Assembly: GCA_029861865.1 (NCBI GenBank)
Contig: JAOTYL010000016.1
Span: 22,127-86,126 of the forward strand
DNA length: 64,000 nucleotides
Source: Myxococcales bacterium
Lineage (GTDB): Bacteria; Myxococcota_A; Polyangia; Polyangiales; Houyiibacteriaceae
Direction of reading: 5' to 3'
The first letter of the stretch is position 1. Every line of letters starts with the position of its first letter. The translations under genes were made by a program, and so were the position numbers. The notes beneath the pieces are model-generated. The model did no database searches and had not been told where the DNA came from. It saw nothing but the letters and a program-made list of their open reading frames with translations. Shown one piece after another: positions 15,827 to 23,471 of this stretch.

Positions 15827-15843
15827 CACGCAACTTCTGCGTG
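15827..15843. promoter_or_regulatory. Dyad CACGCA-N5-TGCGTG upstream of the hemerythrin promoter
   Basis: A perfect 6-bp inverted repeat with the 5-base spacer ACTTC, 32 bases upstream of the -24 element of the hemerythrin operon and about 100 bases upstream of the divergent UspA gene. A candidate enhancer-binding-protein or repressor site. Confidence 0.45.
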
Positions 15844-15944
15844 GCCTCGGAATCTTTCGCAGAACATGCGTGTTCTTGGATACGCTTTCGGCTTGATTCC
15901 GCTGCCCTGATTGGCACGGAGCTTGATATAGAAAGGGTGAGCTC

Positions 15945-16421
15945 ATGGATCAGCCCAAGACGATTCTCGTCGGCACGGACTTCTCGGACATCTCCGACGA
16001 AGCGCTTCGTACGGCGGCACTTTTTGCCAAGACGTTTGGCTCGCGAGTATTGGTGGCTCATGTGTTCGATCCGACTCCGAACGTGCCGCCCGTCGTTTGG
16101 TCTCGGCCCGACCTTCTAGAACGCAGCATCAGAGTCGAGATCGAACAGGCGATTCGAGAAACACTCAGCGGAAAGACCGCGTCGCTCCTCAAGGACGTCC
16201 CCGAGGTGGAGCTGAGCGTGTGTCAGCATCCTTCGGCCGGTCGCGCTCTGTGCGAAATCGCGGAGGACGAAGGCGCGGATCTTCTCATCTTGGGATCTCA
16301 CGGTCGAAGCGGGTTATCCCGCGCTTTTCTGGGAAGTGTTGCCGAAAAGGTCGTGCGTCACGCCCCATGCCCTGTGTTAGTCGTGCGCGAACGGCGAAAA
16401 GAAAAGAAGGGTGGTGGATAA
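15945..16421 (+). CDS. Universal stress protein (UspA)
   Basis: 158 aa single-domain UspA. It starts MDQPKTILVGTDFSDISDEALRTAALFAK and has the complete ATP-binding signature LILGSHGRSGLSRAFLGSVAEKVVRHAPCPVLVVR near residues 110-145. The ribosome site is AAAGGG, seven bases before the ATG. Followed after three bases by another UspA gene on the same strand, forming a co-translated pair divergent from the hemerythrin operon. Confidence 0.9.
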   Translation: MDQPKTILVGTDFSDISDEALRTAALFAKTFGSRVLVAHVFDPTPNVPPVVWSRPDLLERSIRVEIEQAIRETLSGKTASLLKDVPEVELSVCQHPSAGRALCEIAEDEGADLLILGSHGRSGLSRAFLGSVAEKVVRHAPCPVLVVRERRKEKKGGG

Positions 16422-16424
16422 CCG

Positions 16425-16838
16425 ATGGCGCTCATTCCGCGATTAGTCGTTGCTTACGATTTTTCGGATCCCGCACGGCGTGCCTTCGAGCTCGGTGTGT
16501 TCATGGGTCGACAGCTCGATGCGGAGGTCCACGTGATCACCGTGCTCGACTCCGGCGACGAGAAAGACGCGTCGAAAACCAAGCGAGAGCTCGAGGATCT
16601 CAGAAAACTTCTCGAAATGCAGACCTGTGGTGCCGTCAAGAGCGATGACCTCCGAATCGAGTGTCATGCTTTGGCCGGCGACCCTGCCGAGGCGATCGTG
16701 GCCAGGGCTCGAGAGATCGACGCGCCACTGATCGTGTGCGGGACCACCGGCAAAGGAGCTGTCGCGCGCACTCTCTTAGGGAGCGTTTCTCACGAGCTGG
16801 TCCACCGAAGCGGGGCAATCGTCATGTCGGTGCCTTAG
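16425..16838 (+). CDS. Universal stress protein (UspA), second of a pair
   Basis: 137 aa. It begins MALIPRLVVAYDFSDPARRAFELGVFMG and ends with CGTTGKGAVARTLLGSVSHELVHRSGAIVMSVP, an intact G-x2-G-x9-G-S signature. Closest in style to the second domain of the tandem protein at 14.4 kb (both have the AYDFS and GTTGKG variants), so the adjacent 15945/16425 genes resemble a split version of that tandem protein. Confidence 0.88.
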   Translation: MALIPRLVVAYDFSDPARRAFELGVFMGRQLDAEVHVITVLDSGDEKDASKTKRELEDLRKLLEMQTCGAVKSDDLRIECHALAGDPAEAIVARAREIDAPLIVCGTTGKGAVARTLLGSVSHELVHRSGAIVMSVP

Positions 16839-16960
16839 GCGCTACCCAAGCGTCACAAGCCCGTTTATGACCAAATACGCAGTGCTTGCGCGACACGCTT
16901 CGGTAAACGCACAAAATGCAGGGATTCGTGTAGAACGAGGCAGGATATGCTCCTGATCGC

Positions 16961-16976
16961 TGGTACGCTCCTTGCT
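16961..16976 (+). promoter_or_regulatory. Sigma-54 promoter before the YwiC-like gene
   Basis: TGGTACGCTCCTTGCT matches the -24/-12 consensus at 11 of 12 positions with exact spacing. The predicted start near 16987 lies only about seven bases before the ATG at 16994, so either that mRNA is nearly leaderless or translation begins at a later Met. Confidence 0.55.
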
Positions 16977-16993
16977 CGTCCTCCCGAGCGCAT

Positions 16994-17908
16994 ATGTCTC
17001 TGGAACACACCGACGCGCTTTCGGATTCCGTCGGGCCGTCGATGCGACCGGTCGCGCCGCGAAATCGAGCTCGAAAGATGATTCCGCGAGAGCACGGCGC
17101 TTATGCAGAGCTGTTGTTTCCGATGACGGCTGTCTTCTTGGGGGGCTCACCGACCACCTCTTCGTTGTTGCTAGCCATCGCCGCGATCGCCTGCTTCATC
17201 ATGAACGAGCCGCTTCTCGTGCTGTTCGGCCAGCGGGGCGCGCGCATGCAGCGTGAACAGGGTGGTCGAGCACGGCGCGCACTGGTCCTCTCGATGTTGG
17301 TCGCGATCGGTGCGGGCATCTCGGGGCTGTGGCTCGCTCCGCAGCACGCTCAATACGCGGTTGTCCTACCGTTACTGCTCGGGGTCGGCGTCATGATGAT
17401 GGCCATTGAAGGGCTCGAGCGCAGCGGGATGGGCGAGACGATGGCTGCCGCGGCCCTGTCTTCGGTGGCACTGCCGCTTGGGCTCGCGTCAGGGTTGGGC
17501 GTGCTTGCTTCGTCGGCCGTTGTGGGGATTTGGCTGGTGGCCTCGCTCTTGGGAACGTCCGTGGTACGGCTTACCGTCGCGCGGACTCGGGCCAAAACCG
17601 ACGAAGAGTTTCGCCGCGTTCGCGCCGCTAGGGCACTGGTCATCCTCGCATGCATCGCCGTGATCGGGGTCGGGGCCGCAGCGCCTCTCACGCCGCGCGG
17701 TCCGTTGTGGATCCTGACCGCGGCGGTCCCCGTTGCATTCGTCGTCGCGATTATCGCGATAGCTCGTCCCACCGCACGGAGTCTACGATCGATCGGGTGG
17801 GGGCTCGTGCTCGCCAATGTCTGCACCCTGGTGGCGGTCGTAGCCGCCCTGAAGCTGGTTCAGGATTTCCAGGCAGTAAAATCGACCCTACCATTTCCCA
17901 TGTTTTAG
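16994..17908 (+). CDS. YwiC-like integral membrane protein
   Basis: 304 aa. The MIPREHGAYAELLFP segment near residues 29-43 is the conserved N-terminal signature of the YwiC-like family (PF14256), followed by about eight hydrophobic spans to the C-terminus. No function is established for the family; it is often found near nitrate-respiration or anaerobic genes. The start is uncertain: ATG at 16994 gives the longest frame, but ATG at 17042 or 17078 (just before IPREHGAY) would fit better with the sigma-54 transcription start. Probably first gene of a run with the CBS and DHH genes. Confidence 0.8.
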   Translation: MSLEHTDALSDSVGPSMRPVAPRNRARKMIPREHGAYAELLFPMTAVFLGGSPTTSSLLLAIAAIACFIMNEPLLVLFGQRGARMQREQGGRARRALVLSMLVAIGAGISGLWLAPQHAQYAVVLPLLLGVGVMMMAIEGLERSGMGETMAAAALSSVALPLGLASGLGVLASSAVVGIWLVASLLGTSVVRLTVARTRAKTDEEFRRVRAARALVILACIAVIGVGAAAPLTPRGPLWILTAAVPVAFVVAIIAIARPTARSLRSIGWGLVLANVCTLVAVVAALKLVQDFQAVKSTLPFPMF

Positions 17909-17937
17909 CTTGGCGACGTTCAAGAGAGGAGAGTTTC

Positions 17938-18351
17938 GTGCTCGCAAAAGACATCATGACCGAAAACCCTGTGACCGCGACCGAGCTCATGTCGGTTGCC
18001 GAAGCGCTTACGCTACTCTACGAGCTCGATGTTCGGCACCTGCCTGTCGTTCGCGGTAGCGAGCTGGTCGGGATCATCAGCGATCGAGATCTCCGAAGCT
18101 TCTCTGGTACAGACGAAGAAGGAGAGATCGACAGCGTGGAAAACGCGCGCACCGCGACCGTAAGCAGCTTCATGAACACGAGCCCCATCAAAGCCAGTCC
18201 CGAAACCTCCGCCCGCGAACTCGTGGAGCTCATGTTGTTGCATCGCGTGGGCGCCATTCCCGTGGCGGATGTCGACACCGGCGATTTACTCGGCATCGTG
18301 AGCTACGTCGATCTGTTGCGCGTGCTCCAGGAGACGTTGGAACCTGCGTGA
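17938..18351 (+). CDS. Two-CBS-domain protein
   Basis: 137 aa. It starts with GTG (VLAKDIMTENPVTATELMSV) after the ribosome site AGAGAGGAGAG. Two CBS repeats (about 3-60 and 72-133) show the DIMTENP / SFMNTSP starts and GIISDRDLR / GIVSYVDLL ends, so it is a minimal nucleotide-sensing Bateman module. Its last codon overlaps the GTG of the DHH-CBS gene (GTGA, 18348-18351), so the two are translationally coupled and may form a complex. Confidence 0.85.
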   Translation: MLAKDIMTENPVTATELMSVAEALTLLYELDVRHLPVVRGSELVGIISDRDLRSFSGTDEEGEIDSVENARTATVSSFMNTSPIKASPETSARELVELMLLHRVGAIPVADVDTGDLLGIVSYVDLLRVLQETLEPA

Positions 18352-19652
18352 AGCTGATCACCACACACGAGACCGCCGATTTCGACGCCCTGGCATCTTG
18401 TGTGGCTCTTCAAAAGCTTCATCTAGGTGCGGAGATTGGCGTTGGCGGTGGGTTCGCGCCCAACGTGCACCAGTACTTGACCCTGCACGGCAACCGCTTC
18501 CTCACCCAACGGTGCCAGGATGTCACTCTTTCCGACGTGGATCTGTTGGTCGTGACCGACGTCCGACGAAGAAGCAGGCTCCGTCACGTCGAACAAGTGC
18601 TCGAGCGTGCGATCCGGAAGCCGAGCAGTGTCCGCATCGTCGTCTGGGACCACCATCCGAGCGCGCCTGATGACTTGATATCGGACGAGGAGCACGTCCA
18701 GCCCGTGGGCGCTGTGACCACACTCGTCGTCGAGGAGCTCGTTGCGCGAGGTGCAGACATCGACCGGGAAGAGGCGACGCTCTTCTCGCTCGGCATTCAC
18801 GAAGACACCGGCTCCCTCGCGTACTCTAGAACCAACTCACGAGACGCCAAGGCGCTCGCGTGGCTCCTCGGTCACGGGGCCCGGCCGGGACTGCTACAGC
18901 GATTTCTCAGACCCCCGCTCGACGCCATAGAACGTTCGCTGCTCATTTCGATCCTCGACCGAATGGAGGAAGTTCCCACGTTCGGCACTCGGATCGGGGT
19001 TTCTGCACACGAGATCGACGAGGCGCCGGCTGGGCTTGCGCGCGTGACCACCGAAGCGTTTCGCATGGTCCCTCATGACGCCCTCTTTTGCGTCTACCGA
19101 CTTCGAAACGGCAAAACGCACATCATTGGGCGTTCGCAATCCGATGCTGTCATGATCGGTGACGTCCTCGGCGAGCTCGGTGGGGGCGGCCATCCAGGCG
19201 CTGGATCGGCGATCGTTCGGGAGGGTTCGCTCGCAGACGTGGTATCTCGCCTTCACTCTGCGATCGAGAAGACCTGCCGCCGTCCCGAAATCGTTCGCGA
19301 TCTCATGTCGAGTCCCGTCCGGACCGTGACCCCGAAAATGCCTTTACGCGAGCTCGCCCACTCCCTTCACGAATGGGGCCACGCCGGCGCGCCAGTCATC
19401 GAAGCCGGAAAGCTCGTCGGTATGGTCTCTCGACGCGACGTCGAACGGGCGAAACGCGACGGCCGTGATTCACTGACGGTTGCGAGCTGCATGGCGCATC
19501 CCGTCCATACCGTAGGCCCGGACAGCCCGCTGAGCGATGCGCTCGAGCAAATGAAGGCTCACAATATCGGAAGGCTGCCTGTGCTGGACGGGACGAGAAT
19601 CGTCGGAATCCTGTCTCGGGACGACGTGCTCGACTACCTCTACGAGGGATGA
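18348..19652 (+). CDS. DHH/DHHA1 phosphoesterase-like protein with two C-terminal CBS domains
   Basis: 434 aa. The DHH domain has THETADFDALAS at the N-terminus and the DHH triad at 101-103 (VVWDHHPSAPDD); DHHA1 has GELGGGGHPGAGSA near 278-290. Two CBS domains follow (about 310-365 and 372-432). This DHH-DHHA1-CBS-CBS order is that of the N-terminal half of the large CBS-DHH-PolyA-polymerase proteins of deltaproteobacteria, but the nucleotidyltransferase (tRNA CCA/A-adding) domain is absent; the gene stops right after CBS2. Likely a stand-alone nanoRNase/phosphoesterase regulated by adenine nucleotides. GTG start, coupled to the CBS gene before it. Confidence 0.82.
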   Translation: MKLITTHETADFDALASCVALQKLHLGAEIGVGGGFAPNVHQYLTLHGNRFLTQRCQDVTLSDVDLLVVTDVRRRSRLRHVEQVLERAIRKPSSVRIVVWDHHPSAPDDLISDEEHVQPVGAVTTLVVEELVARGADIDREEATLFSLGIHEDTGSLAYSRTNSRDAKALAWLLGHGARPGLLQRFLRPPLDAIERSLLISILDRMEEVPTFGTRIGVSAHEIDEAPAGLARVTTEAFRMVPHDALFCVYRLRNGKTHIIGRSQSDAVMIGDVLGELGGGGHPGAGSAIVREGSLADVVSRLHSAIEKTCRRPEIVRDLMSSPVRTVTPKMPLRELAHSLHEWGHAGAPVIEAGKLVGMVSRRDVERAKRDGRDSLTVASCMAHPVHTVGPDSPLSDALEQMKAHNIGRLPVLDGTRIVGILSRDDVLDYLYEG

Positions 19653-19703
19653 GAGCTTTCCGGACCTCTCAATCGGATCTATAGGATTCTCAAAGGAGAG
19701 CCT

Positions 19704-20150
19704 ATGCGTGAAGAAGGAATTTGCGTCGCCGCGCTGGTCGTGTGCCTGGCAACCTTTGGGTGCACCTCCAAGGAGGCGGCTCCCGCCGAACCCGAACCCG
19801 CCGCAGAGCCTACACCCACGCCGGAGGCAGCCCCCTCCGAGCCGGTTGCTGCCAAAGATCCTGCGGTCGAAGCCGAAGAAATCTTCAAAGCGCGCTGCGT
19901 CACCTGTCACGGAGAGAAAGGCAAAGGAGATGGACCCGGCTCCGCAGCCCTCAACCCGAAGCCGCGCGACTACACATCTGCCGAGTGGCAGAAATCCGTC
20001 ACCGACGAGCACATCGAGAAGATCATCATCGGCGGTGGGACTGCGGTGGGTCTGAGCGCGCTGATGCCTCCAAATCCTGATCTCACCGACAAGCCAGAAG
20101 TGGTGGCCGCCCTCGTCGCCGTCGTCCGGAACCTCGGCAACGATCAGTAG
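19704..20150 (+). CDS. Monoheme cytochrome c lipoprotein
   Basis: 148 aa. Lipoprotein signal peptide with lipobox ATFGC, then a Pro/Glu/Ala-rich linker (about 25-60) that would hold the heme domain away from the membrane. The heme site CVTCH is near residue 70 and a distal Met ligand is likely in ALMPPNPDL. Ribosome site AAAGGAG is seven bases before the ATG. A class I-like small cytochrome; second lipoprotein cytochrome of the region besides the one at 13.5 kb. Confidence 0.82.
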   Translation: MREEGICVAALVVCLATFGCTSKEAAPAEPEPAAEPTPTPEAAPSEPVAAKDPAVEAEEIFKARCVTCHGEKGKGDGPGSAALNPKPRDYTSAEWQKSVTDEHIEKIIIGGGTAVGLSALMPPNPDLTDKPEVVAALVAVVRNLGNDQ

Positions 20151-20170
20151 TCCCATGGTAGTCTCGGCGC

Positions 20171-20443
20171 ATGCCGATGCTGGTAGGGTGTCTTGCGCTC
20201 GTAACCCCACGGTTTGCGATCGTGTTGGTCTTTCTCTTGAGTGATTACCTCGGGCGCGCCTACGAAACGACTTTGTGGCCGCTCCTCGGCTTTTTCTTCA
20301 TGCCCCTGACGACGCTGGGGTACGCGTTTGCGATGAATAGCCACGGCTCGGTCGATGGGATGTACCTCGTGATCGTCGTCGTTGCCGTGCTCCTCGACCT
20401 CGGGCTGGTCGGTGCGGGCTCCAGGACGCGCTGGCGAGATTGA
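20171..20443 (+). CDS. Small membrane protein of unknown function
   Basis: 90 aa with three hydrophobic segments (about 3-25, 36-53 and 63-83) and the charged end GSRTRWRD. The frame follows the cytochrome gene after 20 bases. Not recognised as a named family; small three-helix proteins like this are common in myxobacterial genomes. No ribosome site stands out, so the start is uncertain. Confidence 0.6.
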   Translation: MPMLVGCLALVTPRFAIVLVFLLSDYLGRAYETTLWPLLGFFFMPLTTLGYAFAMNSHGSVDGMYLVIVVVAVLLDLGLVGAGSRTRWRD

Positions 20444-20572
20444 GTTCGGGTATTCACCCTGGCGAGTCGTGTGCCGCCCAAAGGGTTAGGGCCTCAAGAT
20501 CGTGAGCGACGGGATCGGGCTTCCTGAAGGGTCGGTCGATCAGGTAGGCTCTGAGATCAACCGGAGGCACGT

Positions 20573-22399
20573 ATGACCCTTCAAGGAACGATGCTCTCGA
20601 ACATCGAGCGCTGGGCGAAGACTAAAGGTAACGCGAATGCGCTTTACGACCTGAACGCCGACGGCACGTGGAAGAGCACGACGTGGGCAGAGGTTTGGGC
20701 GGACGTTCGGCGAGTCGGCAAGGGACTGATTTCTCTCGGCTTCGAGCCCGGGGGCTGCGTCGCGATCGTCGGCAAGAACCGACCTGACTGGGTGATCTGC
20801 CAACACGGCATCAATGCGGCCCAAGGGATCCCAGCACCGCTCTATACCACGCTCCTCCCCGATCAAATGGCCTACATCATCGACAACGCGCAAGCAAAAA
20901 TCGTCATCTGCGACGAGCAAGACCAGCTCGACAAGTACCTGACCATCGCAAATCGCGACAGCACGATCGAGCACATCATCACGATGGACGACCTCGGATC
21001 AAACGATCCGCGTGTCCATACGCTAGCGGAGTTGATGAAGCTCGGGGATGCCGTGGACGATTCGGCGCTCGACACACGGCTTGCTGCGGTCGACCAAGAC
21101 GACGTCGCATTGCTCATCTATACCTCTGGAACCACTGGGCTTCCCAAAGGGGCCATGCTGACCCATCGCGGGATCGAGCTCATCGGCAACGCGGTCAAGG
21201 CCGTGTTTCCGACACTCGTCGAGCGCGAAACGCGCTACGTGAGCTATCTCCCGTTGTGCCATGCCGCCGAGCAAGGGATGCTCAATTTTTCCGGGCTTAC
21301 AATCGGTTGTGAGGCCTATTTCTGCCGCGACCTCACGCAGATCAAGGACTACCTGGTCAAGGTACACCCCACGATGTTCCTCGCCGTGCCGCGGGTGTGG
21401 GAGAAGTTCGAAGCTGCGCTTCGCGGGAAGATGGCAGAGGCCACCGGCATCAAAGCGAAGCTGGCCAGCTGGGCCAGGGAAACCGAGCTGGCCGCGTTCA
21501 AGCGAGAGTCGGCCACGGGACGTCCGGTTTCGACCTTTTCGCGTCGGCTCGCCAACAAGCTCGTCATTTCCAAGATCAAAGAGGCGCTTGGACTGGACGC
21601 CTTGGACATCGCGGTGAGTGGCGCGGCGCCGATTTCGACGTCGACGCTCGAGTTCTTTGCGTCGATCGGCATTCCGATTCACGAGGGATACGGCATGACG
21701 GAGACGACGGCGTTCGCCTCGGTGCAGCCGTACCTCGAACCCAGGTTTGGCACGATCGGCAGGCCCCTCCCGGGCGTCGAGGTGAAGATCGCGGATGATG
21801 GTGAAATCCTGCTCAGGGGTGAGAACATGGTGAAGGGCTACTTCCGGCTTCCCGACAAGACCGCGGAGCTTTACACGCAAGACGGTTGGCTGCAGACCGG
21901 GGATCTCGGCCGCATCGACGATCAGGGCTTCATTTCGATCACGGGTCGAAAGAAGGATCTGATCATCACGGCGGGGGGAAAGAATGTCGCCCCAGCCGAG
22001 ATGGAAGGGTACCTGCAGGCGATTCCCGGTATTGGCCAGGCGGTGGTCGTGGGTGACCGGCAGCCATTTCTCTCAGCGCTCATCGTGCTCGACCCTGAGG
22101 CATTGCCAGCGCTCGAAGAGGCATCGGGCATTTCGGGCCTCGCCGACGTCGCGATCGCTGCGAAAAGCTCCGAGGTCAAGAGCTTCATCGAGGAACACAT
22201 GCAAAAGGCTTGCAACGCCAAGGTAGCCCGGTATCAGACCATCAAGAAGATTCACATCTTGCCCACGGTCTTCAGCGTCGACGGCGGCGAGCTCACCCCC
22301 ACGCTGAAGGTCAAGCGCAATGTCGTGAACGAGAAGTACGCAAAGGAAATCGCCTCGTTTTACGCGGGGGGAACTGTGCAGCAGCAGGCGAGGGCGTAG
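20573..22399 (+). CDS. Long-chain fatty-acid-CoA ligase (AMP-forming)
   Basis: 608 aa. The ANL-superfamily P-loop LIYTSGTTGLPKGAMLTH is near residues 178-195, GYGMTETTAFASV near 370, the GWLQTGDLGRID hinge region near 440, and the AMP-binding GRKKDLIITAGGKNVAP near 460. The long form (about 600 aa), with a helical insertion near 290-330, is of the FAA1/FadD15 class. It activates fatty acids to acyl-CoA, cytoplasmic or membrane-associated. Ribosome site CCGGAGGCACGT. A (CAGYGN)n array begins three bases after its stop. Confidence 0.9.
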   Translation: MTLQGTMLSNIERWAKTKGNANALYDLNADGTWKSTTWAEVWADVRRVGKGLISLGFEPGGCVAIVGKNRPDWVICQHGINAAQGIPAPLYTTLLPDQMAYIIDNAQAKIVICDEQDQLDKYLTIANRDSTIEHIITMDDLGSNDPRVHTLAELMKLGDAVDDSALDTRLAAVDQDDVALLIYTSGTTGLPKGAMLTHRGIELIGNAVKAVFPTLVERETRYVSYLPLCHAAEQGMLNFSGLTIGCEAYFCRDLTQIKDYLVKVHPTMFLAVPRVWEKFEAALRGKMAEATGIKAKLASWARETELAAFKRESATGRPVSTFSRRLANKLVISKIKEALGLDALDIAVSGAAPISTSTLEFFASIGIPIHEGYGMTETTAFASVQPYLEPRFGTIGRPLPGVEVKIADDGEILLRGENMVKGYFRLPDKTAELYTQDGWLQTGDLGRIDDQGFISITGRKKDLIITAGGKNVAPAEMEGYLQAIPGIGQAVVVGDRQPFLSALIVLDPEALPALEEASGISGLADVAIAAKSSEVKSFIEEHMQKACNAKVARYQTIKKIHILPTVFSVDGGELTPTLKVKRNVVNEKYAKEIASFYAGGTVQQQARA

Positions 22400-22402
22400 G
22401 GA

Positions 22403-22534
22403 CAGTGACAGCGACGGTGTCAGCGACAGTGTCAGTGTCAGTGACAGCGACAGTGCCAGTGTCAGCGACAGTGTCAGCGACAGTGTCAGCGACAGTGTCA
22501 GTGTCAGCGTCGGTGTCAGTGTCAGTGCCAGTGA
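22403..22534 (+). repeat. Degenerate hexanucleotide array (CAGYGN)n, array 3
   Basis: About 22 units of CAGYGN (plus a few CGGTGN variants), starting right after the acyl-CoA ligase stop and ending 14 bases before the ATG of the SDR gene. It therefore forms almost the whole 5' leader of the SDR gene if both genes are co-transcribed. Plus orientation, like arrays 1 and 2. Confidence 0.9.
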
Positions 22535-22548
22535 GGGAGTAAGGCGTT

Positions 22549-23232
22549 ATGGCGAAGCCGGTTTGTGTGGTCATTGGAATCGGGCCGAAGAATGGACAGG
22601 CGTTTGCTTCTCGGTTTGCCAAAGAGGGGTACGCGGTCGCGCTTTTCTCCCGTTCGACCGATTACTCGAGCGGTCTCGCCAAGGAGCTTGGCGGCAAGGC
22701 CTACGCGTGCGACGTCACCGACCCAGCAGCGATCAAGAACGCCTTCGCCCAAGTGCGCAACGACCTCGGCGATGTCGATGTGCTGCTCTACAACGCGGGC
22801 TCCGGGCAGTTTGGCACGTTCGAAAACGTTCCGGATGAAGAATTCGAAAAAGGTTGGCAGATCAATGTGCGCGGGCTCCTGCAGAGCACCCGCGAGGTCG
22901 TCGGGTCGATGCGAGAGCGGGGAAAAGGCACCATCATCGTCACTGGCGCCACCGCGTCCCTTCGCGGAAAACCGTTTACCGCAGCCTTCGCATCGGCCAA
23001 AGCCGCCCAACGCAGCTTGGCTCAATCGTTTGCCCGCCAGCTAGGGCCCGAAGGGATCCACGTCGCGTTGGTGATCGTCGATGGCGGCATTGGCACCGAC
23101 GAGCAGACCGGCGACGAAGGCACTCACCTGCGACCAAGCGATATCGCCGAAACCGTGTACCACTTGGCAACGCAGCCCAAGTCGGCATGGTCCTTCGAGG
23201 TGGACGTTCGGCCCTTCAAAGAAACCTGGTAG
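22549..23232 (+). CDS. Atypical short-chain dehydrogenase/reductase
   Basis: 227 aa Rossmann-fold protein. The dinucleotide loop reads VIGIGPKNGQAF in place of the usual TGxxxGIG; the CDVTD, LYNAGSGQFG and DGGIGTD segments confirm an SDR. At the active site the classical Y-x3-K appears as FASAK (about residues 148-152), so the catalytic Tyr is Phe; the upstream Ser is at GATAS. It may be non-catalytic or use another mechanism; relatives with this variant exist. Ribosome site GAGGGAGTAAGG directly follows array 3. Confidence 0.8.
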   Translation: MAKPVCVVIGIGPKNGQAFASRFAKEGYAVALFSRSTDYSSGLAKELGGKAYACDVTDPAAIKNAFAQVRNDLGDVDVLLYNAGSGQFGTFENVPDEEFEKGWQINVRGLLQSTREVVGSMRERGKGTIIVTGATASLRGKPFTAAFASAKAAQRSLAQSFARQLGPEGIHVALVIVDGGIGTDEQTGDEGTHLRPSDIAETVYHLATQPKSAWSFEVDVRPFKETW

Positions 23233-23307
23233 TGGAGCGGGTGAAGGGATTCGAACCCTCGGCCTCGACCTTGGGAAGGTCGCACTCTACCACTGAGTTA
23301 CACCCGC
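23233..23307 (-). tRNA. tRNA-Gly (anticodon CCC)
   Basis: On the minus strand the full cloverleaf folds: acceptor GCGGGTG/CACCCGC, D-stem ACTC/GAGT, anticodon stem CGACC/GGTCG with loop TTCCCAA (anticodon CCC), T-arm GAGGG-TTCGAAT-CCCTT, discriminator T and an encoded CCA. It lies seven to 80 bases downstream of the SDR gene on the opposite strand. No integrase or direct repeat suggesting an attachment site was seen next to it. Confidence 0.93.
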
Positions 23308-23357
23308 AAGTGGAAGCAAGAGGTAGCTTTGCCGGGTCCACCCGTCAAGCGAGGCCG

Positions 23358-23463
23358 TGCCAGCGCCGCTGGCACTGACACTGACACTGACACTGACGCT
23401 GACGCTGACGCTGGCACTGACACTGACACTGACGCTGACACTGACGCTGACACTGTCCCTGAC
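23358..23463 (-). repeat. Degenerate hexanucleotide array, reverse orientation, array 4
   Basis: About 16 units of (NCRCTG), the complement of CAGYGN, ending about nine bases before the SPFH gene stop. At the left end one plus-oriented unit meets the minus-oriented array, giving the perfect hairpin TGCCAGCG-C-CGCTGGCA (23358-23374). It is the only long array in reverse orientation. Confidence 0.88.
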
Positions 23464-23471
23464 TCTGCCCC

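Noticed and set aside
15912..15927. Sigma-54 promoter TGGCACGGAGCTTGAT for the UspA gene at 15945
   Set aside because: The essential GC at -12 is GA and the predicted start would remove the gene's own ribosome site.
20458..20474. Sigma-54-like TGGCGAGTCGTGTGCC before the acyl-CoA ligase
   Set aside because: Only the GG-N10-GC skeleton fits; such pairs are common by chance in GC-rich DNA.
23233..23470. tRNA-Gly as an integration site of an island
   Set aside because: No integrase, no direct repeat of the tRNA 3' end and no foreign gene set next to it.
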